Assembly (NCBI GenBank): GCA_025465355.1
Contig: JAODNN010000033.1
Location: forward strand, 1-32,355
DNA from: Blastococcus sp.
GTDB lineage: Bacteria > Actinomycetota > Actinomycetes > Mycobacteriales > Geodermatophilaceae
DNA: 32,355 nt
Reading direction: 5' to 3'
The first letter of the stretch is position 1, and every line of letters begins with the position of its first letter. Position numbers and translations under genes: made by a program. Shown here piece by piece: positions 8,770 through 16,050 of the stretch. Under the pieces are notes generated by a model. That model was not told the origin of the DNA, made no database searches, and was given only the letters and a program-made list of their open reading frames with translations.

Positions 8770-9138
8770 TCAGGCCTTCGCCTTCGACGCCGGGGCGAAC
8801 CGCACGATCAGCTTGGACACCAGGTTGCCGACAACGACCCAGATCAGCGCCGCGAGCCCGTCGTTGATCGCCTCGCCGATCTTCGCGTCCTTCGGCGTGA
8901 ACAGGTTCTTCGTGAACCAGCCGAACGAGTCGCGCACTCCGGCGGTGAACTGCACCAGCTCGTTCTGCGGGTTGGCCGAGAACAGCACGAAGGCGGCGTG
9001 GATCACGATCAGCGCGGCGATGACCGAGCACACGACCCGGACGATGGTGGCGACGAGCCCGAAGACACGTGCGGTGCCGGAGATGGCCATGGCGGTCATC
9101 GTCGCGCACGGAGGACGGCGCCGCGAATCCGTGATCAC
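8770..9138 (-). CDS. Small two-helix membrane protein, unknown function
   Basis: The product is up to 122 residues. One long hydrophobic stretch is near residues 25-55 (VRVVCSVIAALIVIHAAFVL) and a second near residues 93-112 (AALIWVVVGNLVSKLIV). The loop between contains FTAGVRDSFGWF and FTPKDAK; the tail is basic. I do not recognise a family. The GTG at 9138 overlaps the stop of the endonuclease-like gene (GTGA), which argues for that start by translational coupling. ATGs at 9099 and 9090 would remove a basic leader and are the alternatives, though neither has a good ribosome-binding site. It is the last gene of the DUF202/EEP operon. Confidence 0.7.
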   Translation of the reverse strand: MITDSRRRPPCATMTAMAISGTARVFGLVATIVRVVCSVIAALIVIHAAFVLFSANPQNELVQFTAGVRDSFGWFTKNLFTPKDAKIGEAINDGLAALIWVVVGNLVSKLIVRFAPASKAKA

Positions 9139-9824
9139 GAGGGGTCGACGGGGACGACGAGCGCGCGGTGGTCCGAGAGCGGCAACCGCACCGCCTCGCC
9201 GGGTCCCGCCGCGGTGAGCCCGTCGTCGGCGAGGACGTGGTCGCGCTGCGCCCGGGGCCGGTCGGCGGGAAACGTCAGGGCCCTCGCGAGCGGCCGCAGA
9301 CCGCTGACCAGGGCCGCGAGGCGCGGACCCATGTTCAGGTCGCCCATGACCAGCCGCGGTGCAGGGGAGCGGTCGAGTGCTCGCACGACCTGGCGCAGCT
9401 GGCGCACCTTCCGGCCCGGGACGAACGACAGATGCGTGACGCAGACGGTGAGCGGGCCGAAGGGGCCGTCGAGCACGGCAGCGACGGCGACCCGCGGCTC
9501 GTCGCGCACCGGGATCGGGGACCGGGGCAGACGGACGACGTGCCAGGACGTCACCGCCCAGCGGGAGACGAGCGCGATCCCGCAGGCCGGCGCTCCGGGC
9601 GGCACGTCCACGGCGGGCACGAAACGGGCGTCGACGGCACCGACGGCCTCGGCCGCGACGGCGGTCAGGTCGGCGCCGTGCGATCGCTCCTGATCCCGGT
9701 CGACCTCCTGCAGGCCGAGCACGTCGGCGTCCAGGCTCCGTACCGCTGCGGCCAGCCGGTCCGGGTCGACCTGCCCATCGTCCGGGGACCGGCCGTGCAG
9801 CACGTTGAACGTCGCGATGCGCAC
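9135..9824 (-). CDS. Endonuclease/exonuclease/phosphatase (EEP) family protein
   Basis: The 229-residue product has the EEP signature blocks in order: RIATFNVLHG at the N-terminus, LGLQEVDRDQ with the metal-binding Glu, VCVTHLSF, VMGDLNMGP with the catalytic Asp/Asn, and a terminal LSDHRALVV with the catalytic His. The family includes Mg-dependent DNases, phosphodiesterases and lipid phosphatases. No signal peptide is visible, so a cytoplasmic nuclease or phosphoesterase is likely; the substrate is unknown. Start is GTG at 9824, 11 bases after the DUF202 stop, with weak Shine-Dalgarno. The downstream membrane protein overlaps its stop. Confidence 0.88.
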   Translation of the reverse strand: MRIATFNVLHGRSPDDGQVDPDRLAAAVRSLDADVLGLQEVDRDQERSHGADLTAVAAEAVGAVDARFVPAVDVPPGAPACGIALVSRWAVTSWHVVRLPRSPIPVRDEPRVAVAAVLDGPFGPLTVCVTHLSFVPGRKVRQLRQVVRALDRSPAPRLVMGDLNMGPRLAALVSGLRPLARALTFPADRPRAQRDHVLADDGLTAAGPGEAVRLPLSDHRALVVPVDPS

Positions 9825-9835
9825 GGCGCGGCCAT

Positions 9836-10162
9836 TCAGCCCAGGACCAGCGCGGTCACGGCAACGGCCGCGGCGACCGAGGCGAGCACGACGACCGCCG
9901 TGGCGGCGATCAGCAGCCCGGGGGCGCTCGTGACCTCACCGGCGGGGAGTCGCCCGCGCACCTGGCGGTAGCGCACCGGCGCCAGCCCGCCGAGGATGGC
10001 GAGGCCGAGCAGGGCGGTTCCGCCGGCGACGGCGAGCAGCACCGGCTGTTGCGTCTTCAGCGCCCCGTGCCCCACGAGGCCGCCCACCGCGAGCACGCCC
10101 AGGCCGGTGCGCTGCCAGGCCAGCGCCGTGCGCTCGGGCTGGGTCTCCGCGGAGGTCGTCAC
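9836..10162 (-). CDS. DUF202 membrane protein
   Basis: The product is 108 residues with the DUF202 hallmark ERTALAWQRTGLGVLAVGGL at the N-terminus and three hydrophobic helices. DUF202 proteins (YidG/YidH type) are small inner-membrane proteins of unknown biochemical role. The GTG at 10162 was chosen because it overlaps the stop of the upstream YidH-like gene (GTGA) and places the conserved ERT motif at about residue 10; the longer frame to 10213 would add a poorly supported leader. Two consecutive divergent DUF202 genes suggest a heteromeric pair. Confidence 0.85.
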   Translation of the reverse strand: MTTSAETQPERTALAWQRTGLGVLAVGGLVGHGALKTQQPVLLAVAGGTALLGLAILGGLAPVRYRQVRGRLPAGEVTSAPGLLIAATAVVVLASVAAAVAVTALVLG

Positions 10163-10533
10163 CGCCGCATCACCTGAATCCCCACCAGGACGGCGACCAC
10201 CACCACGACGCACGCGAGCGCCGCCGCGATGGTGGGCACCAGCCAGCTCGCGGGCAGGGGCCGGGCCGCCCGGATCGCCTCCTCGTTCGCCCGCCAGCGC
10301 CGGTACCCGGCCACCGCTGTGCCGAGACCGATCAGCACCAGCGCCAGGGCCACCGCGGCGCTGGCCCAGCGTGCGCCGAGGTCGGGCACGTACGTCGCCA
10401 CCGCGACCCCGCCCGCGACCAGGGCGAGGCCGGTTCGCAGCCAGGCCAGCAGCGTGCGCTCGTTGGCCAGCGTGAACCGGTAGTCGGGATGTCCGGCGCC
10501 GTCATGTCCGGAGCCTTCGTCGGGCGGCCGCAT
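10159..10533 (-). CDS. YidH-like DUF202 membrane protein
   Basis: The 124-residue protein has a short Asp/Gly/His-rich N-terminus, then the family motif FTLANERTLLAWLRTGLAL, and three predicted transmembrane helices with the linker YRRWRANEEAIR. This is the standard YidH layout (DUF202). It is the first gene of a four-gene operon (two DUF202 proteins, EEP protein, small membrane protein), all with overlaps or very short gaps. The ATG at 10533 lies 6 bases from a TAGCCT hexamer, so the operon may be transcribed leaderless. Molecular function is unknown. Confidence 0.88.
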   Translation of the reverse strand: MRPPDEGSGHDGAGHPDYRFTLANERTLLAWLRTGLALVAGGVAVATYVPDLGARWASAAVALALVLIGLGTAVAGYRRWRANEEAIRAARPLPASWLVPTIAAALACVVVVVAVLVGIQVMRR

Positions 10534-10539
10534 CCGGTC

Positions 10540-10545
10540 AGGCTA
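10540..10545 (-). promoter_or_regulatory. -10 hexamer for the DUF202 operon, leaderless spacing
   Basis: TAGCCT on the minus strand ends 6 bases before the ATG at 10533. The same hexamer occurs 7 bases before the ABC exporter start at 27883. Confidence 0.5.
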
Positions 10546-10599
10546 GGGCTGCTCGCGTGGCAGGGCGGAATGGCAGGTCCGAATGGCGCGACCGGCAGC

Positions 10600-10605
10600 T
10601 AACCT
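10600..10605 (+). promoter_or_regulatory. Possible -10 of the cold-shock gene
   Basis: TAACCT fits TAnnnT and would give a 5' leader of about 65-70 bases before the GTG at 10679. Long leaders are common in cold-shock genes. No good -35 is visible, so this is weak. Confidence 0.3.
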
Positions 10606-10678
10606 GTGCCACGAGCGGCCAGCGATGCCGTCGTCCCCCCGGCAGCGTGCCGACGCAGCAAGGAACTGAGGTATCGAC

Positions 10679-11074
10679 GTGCCTACCGGCAAGGTCAAGT
10701 GGTTCAACCCGGAGAAGGGTTTCGGATTCCTCGCGCGCGAGGGCGGCCCCGACGTGTTCGTGCACAAGGACGCACTCCCGTCCGGGACGACGGAGCTCAA
10801 GCCGGGCCAGCGAGTGGAGTTCGGCATCGTGGCGGGACGCAGGGGAGACCAGGCCCTGCAGGTCCGCGTGCTCGACCCGCTGCCCTCGGTGTCGGCCTCG
10901 GTCGCCGCCGCGAGCCGGAAGAAGCCCGACGAGCTGGTCCCGATCATCGAGGATCTGATCAAGCTGCTCGACGACGTCTCCGACAGCCTGCACCGCGGCC
11001 GGCACCCCGACCGGGCGGAGTCGCGGAAGGTGGCGTCCGTGCTGCGCGCTGTCGCGGCCGACCTCGAGGGCTAG
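10679..11074 (+). CDS. Cold-shock protein with C-terminal helical extension
   Basis: The 131-residue protein starts at GTG 10679 with AAGGA a little upstream. Residues 1-66 form a cold-shock domain with both RNP motifs, KGFGFLA (RNP1) and VFVHKDAL (RNP2). The remaining ~65 residues ([21 protein letters not shown]) look helical and acidic/basic mixed. Canonical Csp proteins are ~67 residues; the long form matches the actinobacterial CspB type (135 residues in M. tuberculosis, from memory). The domain binds single-stranded RNA/DNA and acts as an RNA chaperone. The role of the tail is unknown; dimerisation is possible. The stop overlaps the convergent lipoprotein stop in a shared CTAG. Confidence 0.93.
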   Translation: MPTGKVKWFNPEKGFGFLAREGGPDVFVHKDALPSGTTELKPGQRVEFGIVAGRRGDQALQVRVLDPLPSVSASVAAASRKKPDELVPIIEDLIKLLDDVSDSLHRGRHPDRAESRKVASVLRAVAADLEG

Positions 11075-11526
11075 GACGAGGGGCTTCCTGCCCCGGCGCG
11101 GAGGAAGCCGACCGGCCAGGCACCCGAGAACTGGCCGCACGCCCCACCCTTCTTCTCGACGACGACGAGGTAGAAGGCGGGCGGGACGACGTCCGAGGTG
11201 TTGAGGTCGGTGAAGGCCTGCCTGCCCTTCGGCACGTCGATCACACCGAGCTTGTTCACGAGCTTCTCGTCGAACACCTGGATGTCCCAGCCGCGCGCCG
11301 CGACGTCGTCGGGGACGGTGATCGTGACCGCGGAGTTCGGGGCGACCTCGATGACCGGTGGGCTGGTGCTGTAGCGCTTTCCGGAGCCGTCCAGGCAGTA
11401 CTGGGCAGGGTGCACGGGCACCTGCTGCGAGCCGACGGCGACCTGCACGTCGGGGGGCGCGGCCGTGGCGCTGCCCCCGCACCCCGTCAGCACGAGCATC
11501 AGCAGGGCGAGGCCGAGTCGTTTCAT
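11071..11526 (-). CDS. DUF2771-type lipoprotein
   Basis: The product is 151 residues. A lipoprotein signal peptide ([16 protein letters not shown]) ends in the lipobox LTGC with Cys16, so the mature protein should be lipid-anchored outside the cytoplasmic membrane. The rest is a small beta-rich domain with [18 protein letters not shown] and several further Cys. Length, lipobox and position next to the MFS gene match DUF2771 proteins (Rv0875c type). Function is unknown. ATG at 11526 overlaps the MFS stop (ATGA), so the two are co-translated, MFS first. A partnership at the membrane is inferred. Confidence 0.75.
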   Translation of the reverse strand: MKRLGLALLMLVLTGCGGSATAAPPDVQVAVGSQQVPVHPAQYCLDGSGKRYSTSPPVIEVAPNSAVTITVPDDVAARGWDIQVFDEKLVNKLGVIDVPKGRQAFTDLNTSDVVPPAFYLVVVEKKGGACGQFSGAWPVGFLRAGAGSPSS

Positions 11527-12956
11527 GACCACGTGGGTACCTCGGCCCGGCCGCGTTGCAGGCTCCACAGAATCAGGCCGACGGCGACGACGAGCAGCGC
11601 GGCGGCGACGGTGAAGCCGAGCCAGCCGACCGGCGGGAGGGCGATCCCCAGGGCGCCGCCGAACACCCAGGCGAGTTGGAGCAGCGTCTCGGAGCGGGCG
11701 AAGGCCGAGGCCCGCAGGTTCTCGGGGACCTCCCGCTGGATGATCGCGTCGAGGGAGACCTTGCCCAGCGCATTGGTCACGGCGGACACGAGGGCGACCA
11801 CGGCGGCCATCGGGAAGCTGTAGAAGACCGCGGCCAGCACGGTGATCGCCGCGGCCGCGCCGGCCGAGTAGAGCACCAGCCGGTCGGGGGGCGCGTTGTG
11901 CAGCCGGGAGCCGGCCGCCGTCCCGGCGAAGCTACCCAGACCTGCGGCGGCCGCGATCGCGCCGAGCGCGGCGGTCCCCTGCCAGCCGCCCGGGAAGGTG
12001 GCCTGCACCAGGAAGGCCGAGAAGATCGTCAGGAAGCCGCCGAGCCCGCGCAGGGCGGCGTTGGCGCGCAGTGCCAGCACCACGTGGGGGCTGACCACCC
12101 GCCGCCGGCGTCCGGGGACGGGGATCTCGGCGGTGGTGAGGACGTCGGCCGGCAGTTCACCGGTGGGCACGTCGACGTGCCGGGGCAGCCGGACGGCGAG
12201 AACGGCCCCGGCGACGAAGACGAGGGCGGTGGCTTGAAGTTCCCAGCTGAAGCCCAGCAGCGCGGCGATCCCCGCCCCGATGCCGCCGGCGATCCCGGCG
12301 GTGGCCAGCCCGAAGATGGACTGCCGGGCGTTGGCCGAGGTCAGTGACAGCCCGGGGGGAAGCACCCGCGGGACGACGGCGGCGCGCAGCACGTTGTGCG
12401 CCTTCGACAGCACGAGGACGCCGAGCGCGGCCGGGTAGAGCAGGAAATCGTGGAAGTGCCCCGCCATCACCAGCGCCAGGACCGCCCGGCCGGCCAGGCT
12501 GGCGGCCAGCGCCCAGCGGCGCCCCCGCTGCAGCCGGTCGAGCGCCGGCCCGATCACCGGGGCCAGCAGGGCGAACGGCGCCATGGTCACCAGCAGGTAG
12601 AGCGCGACGTTGCTGCGCTGGGCGTTGGTGGTGGCGGCGAAGAAGAGCGTGCCCGCGAGGGAGACCGCGATCATCGCGTCACCGGCCATGTGCAGCGCGT
12701 TGACCCACAGCAGGTGGGTCAGCCCGCTCTCACCGGCTCCGTCGGCGCGGCTGGCCGCGCGCACCCGCCCGGCGAGCGCCGCGGACAGCTGCCGGGTCCG
12801 CGCGACCGCCACTCGCGTGACCGTCACCTTCGGGGGGATCTCCGGCAGCGGCCGGGTGCCTTCCCGGGGCACCTCCAGCGGCGTCGTGTCGACGTGGTCC
12901 TGCCCTTGCGCACCGGGTGGTCGGCGGAAGGGAGGCACAGCTCCATCGTGCCGCAC
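11523..12956 (-). CDS. MFS-type transporter (Rv0876c-like)
   Basis: The 477-residue protein has about 75 mostly hydrophilic N-terminal residues, then around 12 hydrophobic helices. MFS-like loop residues (PVIGPALDRLQRGRRWAL) lie between helices 2 and 3, and a later REVPENLRASAFAR loop resembles that of the MFS_3/EntS-like proteins. Substrate is unknown. The ATG at 12956 is used; a GTG at 12872 would shorten the cytosolic leader and cannot be excluded. The gene is divergent from DUF3027 (56-base gap) and coupled by ATGA to the DUF2771 lipoprotein, an arrangement kept in mycobacteria. Confidence 0.85.
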   Translation of the reverse strand: MRHDGAVPPFRRPPGAQGQDHVDTTPLEVPREGTRPLPEIPPKVTVTRVAVARTRQLSAALAGRVRAASRADGAGESGLTHLLWVNALHMAGDAMIAVSLAGTLFFAATTNAQRSNVALYLLVTMAPFALLAPVIGPALDRLQRGRRWALAASLAGRAVLALVMAGHFHDFLLYPAALGVLVLSKAHNVLRAAVVPRVLPPGLSLTSANARQSIFGLATAGIAGGIGAGIAALLGFSWELQATALVFVAGAVLAVRLPRHVDVPTGELPADVLTTAEIPVPGRRRRVVSPHVVLALRANAALRGLGGFLTIFSAFLVQATFPGGWQGTAALGAIAAAAGLGSFAGTAAGSRLHNAPPDRLVLYSAGAAAAITVLAAVFYSFPMAAVVALVSAVTNALGKVSLDAIIQREVPENLRASAFARSETLLQLAWVFGGALGIALPPVGWLGFTVAAALLVVAVGLILWSLQRGRAEVPTWS

Positions 12957-13003
12957 GCGGCTGTGCTCTCACCGGGGGCTGACGCGGCACCGGCGTCGTC
13001 AGG

Positions 13004-13009
13004 GATAGT
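13004..13009 (+). promoter_or_regulatory. Possible -10 of the DUF3027 gene
   Basis: GATAGT ends 6 bases before the second of two adjacent GTG codons (13013 and 13016). That would make the mRNA leaderless from 13016. An AGGGA at 13001-13005 could instead act as a ribosome-binding site for 13013. Confidence 0.35.
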
Positions 13010-13012
13010 GGA

Positions 13013-13786
13013 GTGGTGCCCGACTCCTTCGCAGACGTCCTGACCGCAGCGGTCGAGCTCGCCCGTGCCGCGGCCGCCGAGACCGCGGGCGACCCGGGCC
13101 TGGTCGGCGAGCACCTCGGCGCCACCCGGGAGCCGTCGGCGCCCGAGTCGGGCGAGGTGCTCACGCACAGCTTCGCCAGCCGGCTGCCCGGCTACGTCGG
13201 CTGGCACTGGGCGGTCACGCTGGCGCGGGTGCCGGGAGAGACCGAGATCACCGTCGACGAGGTGGTGCTGCTCCCGGGTGACCAGGCGCTGCTCGCCCCG
13301 GCCTGGGTGCCGTGGCAGGAGCGGCTGCGTCCGGGCGACCTCTCCGTCGGCGACGTGCTGCCCTCCACCGAGGACGACGAACGGTTGGCGCCGGCCTACC
13401 TGGTGGACGACGACTCCGCCGACGACCCCGAGGGCCGGGTCGTGGCCTTCGAGATCGGGCTCGGGCGCGAGCGGGTCATGTCGCGCGAGGGTCGTCTCGA
13501 GGCGGTCGGCCGCTGGACCGCCGGCGACTTCGGGCCGAGCTCCGCGATGGCACGGCACGCGCCCGGGCCGTGCGCGACCTGCGGTTTCTTCCTTCCGCTG
13601 GCGGGTTCCCTGCGCCAGACGGTCGGTGTCTGCGCGAACGGCTATTCCCCTGCCGACGGCAGGGTGGTCACGGCCGGCTACGGCTGCGGGGCGCACAGCC
13701 AGGCGACGCTGGTGCCGGTCGACGACACCGAGGTGGTCACCTCGGCGCGCTACGACACGTCGGAGTTCGACGTCCTCACCGACTGA
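13013..13786 (+). CDS. DUF3027 family protein
   Basis: The 257-residue protein is soluble and acidic. Recognisable family features are the conserved GWHWAVTLARV, the WVPWQERLRPGDLSVGD block in the middle, and a C-terminal cluster: CATC near residue 187, a Cys near 206 (VCANGYSPADG) and a Cys near 225 (GCGAHSQ). The four Cys plus His could bind zinc, although I know of no proof. No enzymatic motif is seen. DUF3027 is an actinobacterial family of unknown function (Rv0877 type). Two GTG codons in tandem are possible starts. The 3' end overlaps the convergent DUF2530 gene by 37 bases. Confidence 0.88.
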   Translation: MVPDSFADVLTAAVELARAAAAETAGDPGLVGEHLGATREPSAPESGEVLTHSFASRLPGYVGWHWAVTLARVPGETEITVDEVVLLPGDQALLAPAWVPWQERLRPGDLSVGDVLPSTEDDERLAPAYLVDDDSADDPEGRVVAFEIGLGRERVMSREGRLEAVGRWTAGDFGPSSAMARHAPGPCATCGFFLPLAGSLRQTVGVCANGYSPADGRVVTAGYGCGAHSQATLVPVDDTEVVTSARYDTSEFDVLTD

Positions 13787-14001
13787 TCCTTGCGGCCCAG
13801 CTGGCCCTGCAGGCGCATGACACCGAGCCCCAGGGCGGCCAGCCCGATGGCGGCCACGCACGTCCAGGTCCACACCCGGTCCACCCGGTCGCCGAGGAGG
13901 AGAAGGACGACGAGTGCGACGGCCCACAGCGCCGTCCCGGCGAGCACCACCCGTGCGGTGTCCACCTGCAGCGGTGGTGGAGCATGCTTCGTGGGGGGCA
14001 C
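13750..14001 (-). CDS. DUF2530 small membrane protein
   Basis: The 83-residue product has a short Pro-rich N-terminus, two transmembrane helices (VVLAGTALWAVALVVLLLLG and WTCVAAIGLAALGLGVM) and a polar tail. Size, topology and position after DUF3027 match DUF2530 (Rv0879c type). Function is unknown. Start is GTG at 14001 with TAGAGT ending 6 bases upstream, a leaderless layout. Its 3' end overlaps DUF3027 on the other strand by 37 bases. Confidence 0.8.
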   Translation of the reverse strand: MPPTKHAPPPLQVDTARVVLAGTALWAVALVVLLLLGDRVDRVWTWTCVAAIGLAALGLGVMRLQGQLGRKDQSVRTSNSDVS

Positions 14002-14007
14002 GGACCG

Positions 14008-14013
14008 ACTCTA
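14008..14013 (-). promoter_or_regulatory. -10 hexamer for DUF2530, leaderless spacing
   Basis: TAGAGT on the minus strand ends 6 bases before the GTG at 14001, with no ribosome-binding site between. Confidence 0.45.
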
Positions 14014-14081
14014 GAGCGCTGCTCGCCAAGCATGTGGCACGCTGTCGCAGCTCACCAGCCCGTCCGTCCCGGGGAGACCGC

Positions 14082-15575
14082 ATGCCCGAGAACACCCGTC
14101 CGTCCTCCGGGACCGTCACCGACGCCACCGAGACCCGCCGCAGCGAGGGCCCGCGGGTCCGTCCGAGGAACGGGCTGGACCGCTACTTCCAGGTGAGCGC
14201 CCGGCGCTCGACGGTCGGCCGCGAGCTGCGCGGTGGACTGACCACCTTCTTCACGATGGCCTACATCGTGGTCCTCAACCCGATCATCCTGTCGGGCGCG
14301 GACATCTCGAAGCAGACCCTCCCGTTCGCCTCGGTGGCCGCCGTGACCGCGCTGGTCGCCGGGGTCATGACGATCCTGATGGGCGTCGTCGGCCGGTATC
14401 CGTTCGCGCTGGCGGCCGGGCTGGGCATCAACGCGATCGTCGCCGTCTACGCCGCCACGCAGATGACCTGGCCGGAGATCATGGGCCTGATCGTGCTGGA
14501 GGGCCTGCTGATCACCGTGCTGGTGCTCACCGGGTTCCGGCGGGCGGTGTTCGAGGCCATCCCGCCGCAGCTGAAGACGGCGATCGCCGTCGGCATCGGC
14601 TTCTTCCTCACGATCATCGGTCTCGCCGACGCCGGGGTCATCCGGCCCGGCATCCCGCTGATCAGCTTCGGCGTCAAGGGCGAGCTGGCCGGCTGGCCGA
14701 TCTTCGTCTTCGTCGTGGGCCTGCTCGTGACCAGCGTGCTGGTCGTCCGGAAGGTCAAGGGCGCGCTGCTGCTCGGGATCCTCTTCTCCACCGTCCTGGC
14801 GATCATCATCGAGGCGATCGCCAAGATCGGGCCGCGGACCGGCCCCAACGGTGCCGAGGTGAACCCGCACGGGTGGGCGCTCCAGGTGCCGACCGTGCCC
14901 ACGAAGTGGTTCGGCACGCCCGACCTGTCGATCGTCGGGCACTTCTCGCTCTTCGGCGGGTTCAGCCGGATCGGCATCCTGTCGGCCCTGCTCATCGTCT
15001 TCGCGCTCATGATCGCCGACTTCTTCGACACGGTCGGCACGATGACCGCCGTCGGCGCCGAGGCAGGCCTGCTGGACGAGAACCACAACCTGCCCAACTC
15101 CACGGGGGTGCTGTTGGTCGACTCGGTGGCGGCGGCGGCCGGCGGTGCGGGCAGCGTCTCCTCGAACACGACCTACATCGAGAGCGCCGCCGGTGTCGGG
15201 GACGGCGCCCGGACCGGCCTGGCCAGCGTCGCCACGGGCGTGCTGTTCCTGGTGGCCATGTTCCTGAGCCCGCTGGCCCTGATCGTGCCCTCGGAGGCGG
15301 CCGCGCCGGTGCTGGTGATCGTCGGCGCGATGATGATGACCCAGGTCCGGGACCTCCAGTGGGACGACATGTCGCTGGCGATCCCGGCGTTCCTGACCAT
15401 CGCCCTGATGCCGTTCACCTACTCCATCACCAACGGCATCGGTGCCGGGGTGGTCAGCTACGTGCTGCTGCGCACCGCGGTGGGACGGCGCCGTGAGGTG
15501 CACCTGCTGATGTGGATCATCGCCGCGGTCTTCGTCGTCTATTTCGCTCTCCAGCCGCTGCAGCAGCTGTTCTGA
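14082..15575 (+). CDS. NCS2-family (AzgA/PbuG-like) purine permease
   Basis: The 497-residue multi-helix membrane protein shows the conserved blocks of the AzgA-like branch of nucleobase:cation symporters. These are RGGLTTFFTMAYIVVLNP near the N-terminus, LAAGLGINAIVA, ADFFDTVGTMTAVGAEAGLLDE, and SSNTTYIESAAGVGDGARTGL. Known members import adenine, guanine or hypoxanthine with H+. ATG at 14082 follows GGGGAGA; the first ~35 residues are a hydrophilic extension. It is divergent from DUF2530 (80-base gap). The MarR gene follows 40 bases downstream on the same strand, and a promoter-like site lies between them. Confidence 0.92.
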   Translation: MPENTRPSSGTVTDATETRRSEGPRVRPRNGLDRYFQVSARRSTVGRELRGGLTTFFTMAYIVVLNPIILSGADISKQTLPFASVAAVTALVAGVMTILMGVVGRYPFALAAGLGINAIVAVYAATQMTWPEIMGLIVLEGLLITVLVLTGFRRAVFEAIPPQLKTAIAVGIGFFLTIIGLADAGVIRPGIPLISFGVKGELAGWPIFVFVVGLLVTSVLVVRKVKGALLLGILFSTVLAIIIEAIAKIGPRTGPNGAEVNPHGWALQVPTVPTKWFGTPDLSIVGHFSLFGGFSRIGILSALLIVFALMIADFFDTVGTMTAVGAEAGLLDENHNLPNSTGVLLVDSVAAAAGGAGSVSSNTTYIESAAGVGDGARTGLASVATGVLFLVAMFLSPLALIVPSEAAAPVLVIVGAMMMTQVRDLQWDDMSLAIPAFLTIALMPFTYSITNGIGAGVVSYVLLRTAVGRRREVHLLMWIIAAVFVVYFALQPLQQLF

Positions 15576-15587
15576 GGCTTTACTGAG

Positions 15588-15596
15588 TTAGGCTAA
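15588..15596 (+). promoter_or_regulatory. Promoter/operator candidate before the MarR-MFS pair
   Basis: The near-palindrome TTAGGCTAA lies 19 bases before the GTG at 15616 and contains TAGGCT, which fits a TAnnnT -10. A MarR protein commonly binds a palindrome overlapping its own promoter, so autoregulation is a reasonable inference. No clear -35 is present. Confidence 0.35.
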
Positions 15597-15615
15597 GGAT
15601 CGTGGGTGGGGCATC

Positions 15616-16050
15616 GTGAGCCGGACGACGCTGGACACCGCGGCGCTCGCCCACGATCTCCGGCTCGCCGTCATGCGGTTCTCCCGGCGGCTGCGCAACC
15701 AGCGGGTCGACACCTCGGTGACGCTGACCCACCTGGCGGCGCTGTCGACGCTGAAGCGGCACGGTCCGATGAGCCCGGGGGAGCTGGCCGCGCACGAGCG
15801 GGTCCAGCCGCCGTCGATGACCCGCGTCGTCGTCGCGCTCGAGGGCATGGGGCTGGTCAGCCGGACGCCGCACCCGACCGACGGCCGGCAGGTCATCATC
15901 GGCCTGACCGACGCGGCGGAGGAGTTGCTCTCCGCGGAGGCCCGCGCGCGGGAGGCCTGGCTCAGTGAACGGCTGCAGGAGCTGACCGCCCAGGAGCGCG
16001 CGGTGCTGCGCGAGGCGGCCGCCATCATGGACACCCTCGCGAGTGGGTGA
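15616..16050 (+). CDS. MarR-family transcriptional regulator
   Basis: The 144-residue protein has the MarR winged-helix layout: an N-terminal helix (LRLAVMRFSRRLRNQR), HTH residues ~50-75 (MSPGELAAHERVQPPSMTRVV), a wing with HPTDGRQVIIGLT, and a C-terminal dimerisation helix. Members repress drug-efflux or catabolic genes and are released by small ligands. The GTG at 15616 is used. The next gene, an MFS exporter, starts inside its last codons (8-base overlap), so the pair is one operon and the exporter is the obvious target. Position matches Rv0880 of M. tuberculosis (from memory). Confidence 0.92.
   Translation: MSRTTLDTAALAHDLRLAVMRFSRRLRNQRVDTSVTLTHLAALSTLKRHGPMSPGELAAHERVQPPSMTRVVVALEGMGLVSRTPHPTDGRQVIIGLTDAAEELLSAEARAREAWLSERLQELTAQERAVLREAAAIMDTLASG

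Noticed and set aside
14052-15503. 483-codon minus-strand frame opposite the purine permease
   Set aside because: Asp/His/Arg-rich shadow of codon-biased DNA; the permease motifs are intact on the plus strand.
15588-15596. Iron-regulator (IdeR/DtxR) box
   Set aside because: Only the central TTAGGCTAA matches; the flanking bases do not continue the 19-bp consensus, so a MarR or promoter role is more likely.
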